In this document: positions 54,560-64,000 of the stretch, in pieces
How positions within the stretch are numbered: the first letter of the stretch is position 1
Layout: each line of letters opens with the position of its first letter
DNA from: Flectonema sp. DT1601
Lineage: Eukaryota > Euglenozoa > Diplonemea > Diplonemida > Diplonemidae
DNA: 64,000 bases
Assembly: GCA_964019425.1 (NCBI GenBank)
Contig: OZ025791.1
Coordinates: forward strand, 1-64,000
Direction of reading: 5' to 3'
The notes under the pieces: generated by a model
Database searches by the model: none
What the model was told of the DNA's origin: nothing
Seen by the model: the letters and a program-made list of their open reading frames with translations, nothing else
Position numbers and translations under genes: made by a program

Positions 54560-57500
54560 CATTGTCTCTCTCTCTCTCTCTCTCTGTATCTCTCGTTCCG
54601 TCTCTCTCGCAGTAAAAACAAAAAAAAGGGTGAAAATCAGCAAAACTGGTTTTCCTTTTTCCCAGCCTCTCAAAAGACCAGAGCACTTGCCACCGCGAGA
54701 GAGTGAGAGAAAAGAGAAGGGGAAAAAAAAAAAGGAAGACAGCAGACTGGACCATCACATCCACAACATCAATGAGAACAACATTGGAGCGGGGGGATCG
54801 GCAGCGTGTGCCTTCCCTCCCGCGGAAACAAATAAAGAAAGGTATCCAAAACAAAGTAAAGAATGGTACACAAAACAAATAAAGAAAGGTATATAAAACA
54901 AAGTTAAGAAAGGTATACAAAACAAATAAAGAAAGGTATATAAAACAAATAAAGAAAGGTATACAAAACAAATAAAGAATGGTATACAAAACAAATAAAG
55001 AAAGGTATACAAAACAAATAAAGAATGGTATACAAAACAAATAAAGAAAGGTATATAAAGCAAAGTTAAGAAAGGTATACAAAACAAAGTAAAGAAAGGT
55101 ATACAATCTCCTCATGGGTGAATGCCAGAGAGAGAGAGCCTTTGCAGGTCGTCTCTCCAGACTTGCACTGCCAAGAGAAAATAAACGTTTTTTCCGCGAC
55201 TGGTACCGAGGGATGGGATCTTTTTTGTTTTTTAAATTTTTTAAGGTTTTTTTATTTTTATTTTTTGTTAAATTGAAAAGAAGAAATGAAAAATTGGACA
55301 CAAAAACTCCACAATCTCAAAGCAAATCAAGAAAATAATAATATTCTCTCTTTTCAGCCTTTTGTTGTTCGTCGAAGTGAAGAGCCAGAGCATCGGAGTT
55401 GCAACTTCCGGGTTCCGGTTTTCCTTCTTTCAGTGCGTTTATTAGTTTTCGTGTGCCAGCAAAAAAAAAAAAAAATAAAATAAAATAAAATAAAATCCGA
55501 CACAATTCTCCAAAAGACCATTCACATCTCGCCCCCGTGTTGTTAAAGAAAATTTCTTGTTGTTGGTTATGAGAAAAATGAAAATGAAAATGTCTATCGG
55601 CCGAGAGAGTAGTTGTACTCTCTCGCTCGACGACAAGACAACAACAACAACAACGACAACGACAACGACAACAACTTACTAACCCAGATGTGAATGGCCC
55701 GTACTTTCTACCACTACTTGTCGGGGGAAAAAAAAAAAGAAAAGAGAAGTTCGTGTAAAGGAAATCCATCTCACCTACCTTAATTCACAAAAGCAGCAAT
55801 GCAATTGCAGCTGTCAGAAATGAAGAAGCGGCATCTAAAAACTAGAAAACAACTAAAAAAAAAAAAGACAGAACCATTTTTCTTTGAACTTCAAACGAAA
55901 AAAAAACATGGCTGTCTCTCTCTCTCTCTCTCTCCACTCATGGCAGAGTTAGTTAATTGTCTTCAAAGTTTAATACGGTATTTTTCTTCATAACAGGAAG
56001 GAAAACAAGGAGGAGGATAGATGAAAAAAATGAAAGGAGGAAAAAAAAAAAAAAAAAAAAAGAAAAGTGTGCGGTACATTCTTTTTGTTTTGAATTTTTT
56101 TTTTTTTTTTTTTTTTGTTGGAGTCGATCGTTTTTGTTTCTTTTTTTTTTTTTGAATAATTATACGCACATATTAATTGGGTTAAAGGGAAGTTGGTACA
56201 AAGGTCGCTTATTATTATTATTTTTTTTTTTTTTTTAGTTTTGGTTTTGGTTTTGGTTTTGCTTTTGCTTTTGGTTTTGCTTTTTTTTTTGTTGGGCTGC
56301 TGTTTTTTTCAAACAACAACAGAATTCATTTAACGACAACAAACATGAAAAACACAAGCCGCAAACAGCTGCTGCGCAAGCCGAAACTTCCTTTTTTCTC
56401 CGCTACTCATGCCGGCAAACAAACCCAAGAAATTGACAATTTCAAAGGAGAGCAATACCAACAACAAAACAATCCAAAGAAGAAAAGAACAGGCATCGGA
56501 AAGCGCGGCGACAGCTTCAAACAAATACTTAATGTCAACTTTATTGACTACGGCTGCCGCCTCGACTTTCCATCCCCTGAAGATGCGTTCCAAGTGTTTC
56601 TTGCTCTGATCAATCCGGTGATTGATGCAAAACAGCTTAACACTCTGGTCAGCAATCTCCGTACATGCAACCACTTTCCCGAACCCCCCGCGAATCACCT
56701 CGGACGCAGACTTCAGATCTGCCTCGACCGAGCGATAAGCACCAATGGGTCCAGCAAAAAAAGAAAGGAAACATGCCTCCAGTTCGGAGCGAACGCTTCT
56801 CGAAAACAAGAGAAACCGATCAAACAGAGAAAGTACAGAGAACATGAAGTCAGCCGCTGAACTGGCTGCTTCATTCACCCAAGCCATTACGAGGTCAGCA
56901 AACCTGACACACTCGAGCTCAAGCGCACCCCAGACACCGTGCGTGATGTCGGAGAGTTCCGCTTCACAAGTGCGCACCACATCGAGAAGCTTCACCCGGG
57001 TTATCGCGAACCGGATCCCGAAGCACTTCACGAGTCTATCGGTGGCACTGTGATCGGAGCATTGGCTGCTCCTCATCAGCTCTTCGACGGCCACTCTGCT
57101 CGCGGAACCAAACGCCCTCCTCATCGTGTCACCCACACGGTGCGGAATACTTTTACCAACAGAGTGCGGCACGTCAGCATGACACGCAGACTCGTTGACG
57201 TTGGTGTTGCCGTTGACGTTGGCGTTGGCTTTGGCGTTGGCTTTGGCGTTGGCTTTGGCGTTGGCGTTGGCGTTGGCGTTGTCGCTGGAGCTGGAGTTGG
57301 CGTCAGTGGAGGTGTTGTTGTCGATAATACAACACCACTTGTCGATAATAGTGGTGGTGGTGGTGGTGTTCGTCGTCGTCGTCGTTGTCGCAACAACTTC
57401 GGCGGGCTCTTCGAACATTCCCAGCATCAATCCAACTGGAGGCAAGTCAGGCAGACCGCATCCAAAGCAGAACACCGTCCACCAGAATACTCCCACAAAT

Positions 57501-59944
57501 CCGATGATGGCAAACATTTTTTTGTGCTTTGTTTTGTCTTAAGCCTGATAGAAGGAAAGGAAGTAACATCATGCCAATCCAGCAATAAAATATCAAGAGA
57601 TCTGAACTTTGCTTTTACCACCAAAAGAGAGTACATTTCCAACTGAGAATCCTGAGGAATAATGAGGGCCCATTTGGGGATCATGGAGAAGGCACACCGC
57701 GGTATATTATAAGAAGCTCACAAAAGAAGGTAACCTATCAGAATTGGTAGCCACAAATCAATAAGAACCATAAAACATATCAAATAAATCATTCCATTCC
57801 CACGTCACTTATCGACTTGTGCGCGGCTGAAGGCGGGAAATATTGATATAACAAAACATACCACATAAAGCATTCCACTCCCACGTCACTTATCGAACTT
57901 CACCACAAATCACAACACGAAGCAAGTTCAGTTCAATCAAGGAAAGGTGTAAAATCTTAAAAAGCAGATTTATGGTTAACAATCAATAAGAAATAGTTCC
58001 ACACAGATCAAACATGCCCACCCCCCCGGGACACGCGACACACACAAACCAATGGGCACTCAAAAACGAAACACGTGCAAAAATCACCAGCACTCAAACC
58101 ACAATAAGAACTCATCAGAGTTAAACAACACGACACTTAATTCCAACACAAACACAACACAACTTCACCACAAATCACAACACGAAGAACAAGTTCAGTA
58201 AATTCAAGGAAGGCAAAAGAAATAGTTTCACAGAAACATCTGACACAGACACACGAGCACTCAAACTACACATATGAACACACAACACACACACACAAAG
58301 AGTAATGAGAACTCGTCAGAGTTTCAACAAACAATACACAACACATACATGCATACACACACACCGAGAGGAGGTTCAGTGAAGCTTCTGCTCACCTCAT
58401 CATAAGTTCAGCTCCTGTTAAAAAAAAATGAAAATATATACAAAAGTTACAAAATTGCAAACACCCTCTCATGTCACCATCACCGCAAAGCCCTCTCAAC
58501 GATCCCTCCTTCCATCACACGGCAAGTGGTACCATTTTCCACTTAACTTACTCTCCCCTCTCCACCACATCACTTGTGACATGTCCTTTCTGATAATAAA
58601 AAGAAGAAAGAATGATTGCAAACAAACGAACAGAACAAACAACAAATTAATAGCCAAAAGTCAGCGGCAAAACCTTTCCCCCCCGACCCCGACACGCAAG
58701 GCGTATTTGTTTGTGCGTTCAGGGGAATCACCACACGGAAGGAATGCCATTCGCTAGACTTTAAAAGAAAGGTACGAAATCAACGAAAAGAAAGTGTTTA
58801 TAAAAATTATTTAAAAAAAAGAAAATAAAGAAATGTTGCGCCGGGAAGGTCATTTGGGGAATTCAATTGAAATGTGAAAGTGAACTGATTACATTGCAAA
58901 ACAATCGCGCGTTATTACAATACAGTACCTATACAAAAGTACAATATTATCATTATCATTGTTAGTTTTATTATTATTATTTCTCACCAGGGGGGCGTGA
59001 CTCCTGCGTGAAGAAGGAAACACACAACCCCCCACTCCTGAAGACTTGTAACTGCCGTGAGGCCGTCATCACAACGACAACGACAACCACAACGACAACG
59101 ACGGCAGGCACGAAAAAAAAGAAGAAAAATGACAAGACAACAACAACAACCCACATGGGTGACGAATGAAAGCAGTACTGATCACAGGATTTTACTTTTT
59201 CTAAATCGAAAATGTCAGAGAGAGAGAGACGATAAGTATATTGCTGCAAAAGATTGAATTTCATTTACCAAAATTAGAGATTTAACCGCACACCACCACC
59301 ACTACTATCATCATCATCATGATCATGATCTCAGATGGTGGCTCCTTCCTCAGTAATATGAACACGTCCTGAACATCAAAAACAGTTCACAGAGCAAGAA
59401 AACACTGCTTAGCAAAAATACCAATCAAATCACAGCAGCAGCAGCTGGCTCACTCGCATACATATTGCCATTCTCTCTCGTGCGTCTCCTCCTCTCTTCA
59501 TTCACTTCCCCCATTTACCTGCCAACCTCCAATCCCGAGTAGCCTCCCACGACAAGTTTTGCCACGAGCGTTGCTATGTTGGGAAACCTAGCTCTCTGTG
59601 CGAGAAACCAGGAAATCCGCTGATAACTACACTCCGATGACCAACTGAGTGGGCGCTCAACTCGGATCATTGAGGCTGGTTCCGTCTCGGCGAGGAACTG
59701 CAGCTGCTGCGTGAGTCGAGTTGGTCAGCTTTTGCTAAAACTCACCAAGGAACAGGAAGTGAGAATCGAGTTGGTAAATGTTGTTGTTGTTTTTGTTGTG
59801 GTAGTTTTTACGGGATACTCGGCAACTGCCGCAAGAGTATCCCTATGATCGAGGAGCAGCACAAACAAAACCAGGGTGAAATTGTTTTTCTTTTTTTCCT
59901 CTCTCTCTCTCTCAATACGTAAAAGGTCAGTTTTGTTTTCTTTG
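54560..59944 (-). repeat. Tandem unit 7
   Basis: 5.385 kb. It shares with unit 8 a longer CT run and a substitution (AATGAGAACAAC near 54771) not seen in units 3-6. Its coding stalk allele is that of unit 3. Minisatellite about 54827-55105; hairpin at 59812-59843. Confidence 0.93.
56330..57517 (-). CDS. Predicted secreted/membrane protein, unit 7 copy (395 aa)
   Basis: Stalk with three Lys, the same allele as unit 3, although the surrounding flank groups with unit 8. The rest is unchanged. Confidence 0.75.
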   Translation of the reverse strand: MFAIIGFVGVFWWTVFCFGCGLPDLPPVGLMLGMFEEPAEVVATTTTTTNTTTTTTIIDKWCCIIDNNTSTDANSSSSDNANANANAKANAKANAKANANVNGNTNVNESACHADVPHSVGKSIPHRVGDTMRRAFGSASRVAVEELMRSSQCSDHSATDRLVKCFGIRFAITRVKLLDVVRTCEAELSDITHGVWGALELECVRFADLVMAWVNEAASSAADFMFSVLSLFDRFLLFSRSVRSELEACFLSFFAGPIGAYRSVEADLKSASEVIRGGFGKVVACTEIADQSVKLFCINHRIDQSKKHLERIFRGWKVEAAAVVNKVDIKYLFEAVAALSDACSFLLWIVLLLVLLSFEIVNFLGLFAGMSSGEKRKFRLAQQLFAACVFHVCCR

Positions 59945-62900
59945 CATTGTCTCTCTCTCTCTCTCTCTCTGTATCTCTCGTTCCGTCTCTCTCGCAGTAA
60001 AAACAAAAAAAAGGGTGAAAATCAGCAAAACTGGTTTTCCTTTTTCCCAGCCTCTCAAAAGACCAGAGCACTTGCCACCGCGAGAGAGTGAGAGAAAAGA
60101 GAAGGGGAAAAAAAAAAAGGAAGACAGCAGACTGGACCATCACATCCACAACATCAATGAGAACAACATTGGAGCGGGGGGATCGGCAGCGTGTGCCTTC
60201 CCTCCCGCGGAAACAAATAAAGAAAGGTATCCAAAACAAAGTAAAGAATGGTACACAAAACAAATAAAGAAAGGTATATAAAACAAATAAAGAAAGGTAT
60301 ACAAAACAAATAAAGAAAGGTATATAAAACAAATAAAGAAAGGTATACAAAACAAATAAAGAATGGTATACAAAACAAATAAAGAAAGGTATACAAAACA
60401 AATAAAGAAAGGTATATAAAGCAAAGTTAAGAAAGGTATACAAAACAAAGTAAAGAAAGGTATACAATCTCCTCATGGGTGAATGCCAGAGAGAGAGAGC
60501 CTTTGCAGGTCGTCTCTCCAGACTTGCACTGCCAAGAGAAAATAAACGTTTTTTCCGCGACTGGTACCGAGGGATGGGATCTTTTTTGTTTTTTAAATTT
60601 TTTAAGGTTTTTTTATTTTTATTTTTTGTTAAATTGAAAAGAAGAAATGAAAAATTGGACACAAAAACTCCACAATCTCAAAGCAAATCAAGAAAATAAT
60701 AATATTCTCTCTTTTCAGCCTTTTGTTGTTCGTCGAAGTGAAGAGCCAGAGCATCGGAGTTGCAACTTCCGGGTTCCGGTTTTCCTTCTTTCAGTGCGTT
60801 TATTAGTTTTCGTGTGCCAGCAAAAAAAAAAAAAAATAAAATAAAATAAAATAAAATCCGACACAATTCTCCAAAAGACCATTCACATTTCGCCCCCGTG
60901 TTGTTAAAGAAAATTTCTTGTTGTTGGTTATGAGAAAAATGAAAATGAAAATGTCTATCGGCCGAGAGAGTAGTTGTACTCTCTCGCTCGACGACAAGAC
61001 AACAACAACAACAACGACAACGACAACGACAACAACTTACTAACCCAGATGTGAATGGCCCGTACTTTCTACTACTACTTGTCGGGGGAAAAAAAAAAAG
61101 AAAAGAGAAGTTCGTGTAAAGGAAATCCATCTCACCTACCTTAATTCACAAAAGCAGCAATGCAATTGCAGCTGTCAGAAATGAAGAAGCGGCATCTAAA
61201 AACTAGAAAACAACTAAAAAAAAAAAAGACAGAACCATTTTTCTTTGAACTTCAAACGAAAAAAAAACATGGCTGTCTCTCTCTCTCTCTCTCTCCACTC
61301 ATGGCAGAGTTAGTTAATTGTCTTCAAAGTTTAATACGGTATTTTTCTTCATAACAGGAAGGAAAACAAGGAGGAGGATAGATGAAAAAAATGAAAGGAG
61401 GAAAAAAAAAAAAAAAAAAAAAGAAAAGTGTGCGGTACATTCTTTTTGTTTTGAATTTTTTTTTTTTTTTTTTTTTTGTTGGAGTCGATCGTTTTTGTTT
61501 CTTTTTTTTTTTTTGAATAATTATACGCACATATTAATTGGGTTAAAGGGAAGTTGGTACAAAGGTCGCTTATTATTATTATTTTTTTTTTTTTTTTAGT
61601 TTTGGTTTTGGTTTTGGTTTTGCTTTTGCTTTTGGTTTTGCTTTTTTTTTTGTTGGGCTGCTGTTTTTTTCAAACAACAACAGAATTCATTTAACGACAA
61701 CAAACATGAAAAACACAAGCCGCAAACAGCTGCTGCGCAAGCCGAAACTTCCTTTTTTCTCCGCTACTCATGCCGGCAAACAAACCCAAGAAATTGACAA
61801 TTTCAAAGGAGAGCAATACCAACAACAAAACAATCCAAAGAAGAAAAGAACAGGCATCGGAAAGCGCGGCGACAGCTTCAAACAAATACTTAATGTCAAC
61901 TTTATTGACTACGGCTGCCGCCTCGACTTTCCATCCCCTGAAGATGCGTTCCAAGTGTTTCTTGCTCTGATCAATCCGGTGATTGATGCAAAACAGCTTA
62001 ACACTCTGGTCAGCAATCTCCGTACATGCAACCACTTTCCCGAACCCCCCGCGAATCACCTCGGACGCAGACTTCAGATCTGCCTCGACCGAGCGATAAG
62101 CACCAATGGGTCCAGCAAAAAAAGAAAGGAAACATGCCTCCAGTTCGGAGCGAACGCTTCTCGAAAACAAGAGAAACCGATCAAACAGAGAAAGTACAGA
62201 GAACATGAAGTCAGCCGCTGAACTGGCTGCTTCATTCACCCAAGCCATTACGAGGTCAGCAAACCTGACACACTCGAGCTCAAGCGCACCCCAGACACCG
62301 TGCGTGATGTCGGAGAGTTCCGCTTCACAAGTGCGCACCACATCGAGAAGCTTCACCCGGGTTATCGCGAACCGGATCCCGAAGCACTTCACGAGTCTAT
62401 CGGTGGCACTGTGATCGGAGCATTGGCTGCTCCTCATCAGCTCTTCGACGGCCACTCTGCTCGCGGAACCAAACGCCCTCCTCATCGTGTCACCCACACG
62501 GTGCGGAATACTTTTACCAACAGAGTGCGGCACGTCAGCATGACACGCAGACTCGTTGACGTTGGTGTTGCCGTTGACGTTGGCGTTGGCTTTGGCGTTG
62601 GCTTTGGCGTTGGCGTTGGCGTTGGCGTTGGCGTTGGCGTTGGCGTTGTCGCTGGAGCTGGAGTTGGCGTCAGTGGAGGTGTTGTTGTCGATAATACAAC
62701 ACCACTTGTCGATAATAGTGGTGGTGGTGGTGGTGTTCGTCGTCGTCGTCGTTGTCGCAACAACTTCGGCGGGCTCTTCGAACATTCCCAGCATCAATCC
62801 AACTGGAGGCAAGTCAGGCAGACCGCATCCAAAGCAGAACACCGTCCACCAGAATACTCCCACAAATCCGATGATGGCAAACATTTTTTTGTGCTTTGTT

Positions 62901-64000
62901 TTGTCTTAAGCCTGATAGAAGGAAAGGAAGTAACATCATGCCAATCCAGCAATAAAATATCAAGAGATCTGAACTTTGCTTTTACCACCAAAAGAGAGTA
63001 CATTTCCAACTGAGAATCCTGAGGAATAATGAGGGCCCATTTGGGGATCATGGAGAAGGCACACCGCGGTATATTATAAGAAGCTCACAAAAGAAGGTAA
63101 CCTATCAGAATTGGTAGCCACAAATCAATAAGAACCATAAAACATATCAAATAAATCATTCCATTCCCACGTCACTTATCGACTTGTGCGCGGCTGAAGG
63201 CGGGAAATATTGATATAACAAAACATACCACATAAAGCATTCCACTCCCACGTCACTTATCGAACTTCACCACAAATCACAACACGAAGCAAGTTCAGTT
63301 CAATCAAGGAAAGGTGTAAAATCTTAAAAAGCAGATTTATGGTTAACAATCAATAAGAAATAGTTCCACACAGATCAAACATGCCCACCCCCCCGGGACA
63401 CGCGACACACACAAACCAATGGGCACTCAAAAACGAAACACGTGCAAAAATCACCAGCACTCAAACCACAATAAGAACTCATCAGAGTTAAACAACACGA
63501 CACTTAATTCCAACACAAACACAACACAACTTCACCACAAATCACAACACGAAGAACAAGTTCAGTAAATTCAAGGAAGGCAAAAGAAATAGTTTCACAG
63601 AAACATCTGACACAGACACACGAGCACTCAAACTACACATATGAACACACAACACACACACACAAAGAGTAATGAGAACTCGTCAGAGTTTCAACAAACA
63701 ATACACAACACATACATGCATACACACACACCGAGAGGAGGTTCAGTGAAGCTTCTGCTCACCTCATCATAAGTTCAGCTCCTGTTAAAAAAAAATGAAA
63801 ATATATACAAAAGTTACAAAATTGCAAACACCCTCTCATGTCACCATCACCGCAAAGCCCTCTCAACGATCCCTCCTTCCATCACACGGCAAGTGGTACC
63901 ATTTTCCACTTAACTTACTCTCCCCTCTCCACCACATCACTTGTGACATGTCCTTTCTGATAATAAAAAGAAGAAAGAATGATTGCAAACAAACGAACAG
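59945..64000 (-). repeat. Tandem unit 8, cut by the window edge
   Basis: The last 1.3 kb expected from the other units lies outside the window. It has a shorter minisatellite (about 60212-60467) and private substitutions near 60889 (CACATTTCGCC) and 61071 (TACTACTAC). The array probably continues to the right. Confidence 0.92.
61691..62884 (-). CDS. Predicted secreted/membrane protein, unit 8 copy (397 aa)
   Basis: Complete gene; stalk allele as in unit 6. Although this unit has the most private flank substitutions, the protein is unchanged outside the stalk. Confidence 0.75.
   Translation of the reverse strand: MFAIIGFVGVFWWTVFCFGCGLPDLPPVGLMLGMFEEPAEVVATTTTTTNTTTTTTIIDKWCCIIDNNTSTDANSSSSDNANANANANANANAKANAKANANVNGNTNVNESACHADVPHSVGKSIPHRVGDTMRRAFGSASRVAVEELMRSSQCSDHSATDRLVKCFGIRFAITRVKLLDVVRTCEAELSDITHGVWGALELECVRFADLVMAWVNEAASSAADFMFSVLSLFDRFLLFSRSVRSELEACFLSFFAGPIGAYRSVEADLKSASEVIRGGFGKVVACTEIADQSVKLFCINHRIDQSKKHLERIFRGWKVEAAAVVNKVDIKYLFEAVAALSDACSFLLWIVLLLVLLSFEIVNFLGLFAGMSSGEKRKFRLAQQLFAACVFHVCCR

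Noticed and set aside
33043-64000. rDNA, 5S or spliced-leader RNA gene repeats as the basis of the ~5.4-kb period
   Set aside because: I found no recognisable rRNA, 5S, Sm-site or spliced-leader sequence. Each unit instead carries a protein-coding frame.

Overview
The window looks like nuclear DNA of a microbial eukaryote. It contains a Helitron, a tyrosine-recombinase (YR) retrotransposon, long simple-sequence arrays, poly(A)/poly(T) tracts, and predicted secreted EGF-like and membrane proteins. I could not identify the species. The gag-YR-RT order of the retrotransposon (as in the VIPER elements of trypanosomatids) and pyrimidine-CAG motifs just upstream of several start codons are weak hints only. 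I recognised no tRNA, rRNA or CRISPR array.

Left third (1-22447). This is one 8-bp satellite, (GGTTTGCG)n, split by two mobile elements. The satellite pieces are 1-5106, 11301-11478 and 22157-22447. The first insertion (5107-11300, minus strand) is a YR retrotransposon. It has split direct repeats (A1 - genes - B1 - A2 - B2) and three reading frames: gag-like, tyrosine recombinase, and reverse transcriptase/RNase H. It looks whole and young. The second insertion (11479-22156, plus strand) is an autonomous Helitron/Helentron-like element with one very long gene (Rep endonuclease, PIF1-type helicase, two OTU protease domains). Removing either insertion joins the flanking satellite in exact octamer phase, so both insertion points can be read to within about one base.

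Right two thirds (22447-64000). This is a head-to-tail array of eight units of about 4.9-5.7 kb, the last cut by the window edge. Each unit carries one minus-strand gene between long flanks that are almost the same in every unit. Unit 1 and unit 2 carry diverged paralogues of a secreted protein with two EGF-like domains. Units 3-8 carry six copies of a different, unrelated-looking predicted membrane protein of 391-397 aa. By eye these six differ only in the number and type of Ala-Asn/Ala-Lys dipeptides. Flanks that are uniform around unlike coding cassettes are the most unusual feature here. They suggest recent amplification with cassette replacement or gene conversion in a candidate surface-protein family.

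The genes are unlikely to form one pathway. The left part is a satellite acting as a landing pad for transposons. The right part is a recently expanded, single-orientation gene array whose shared flanks probably supply common upstream and 3' signals.
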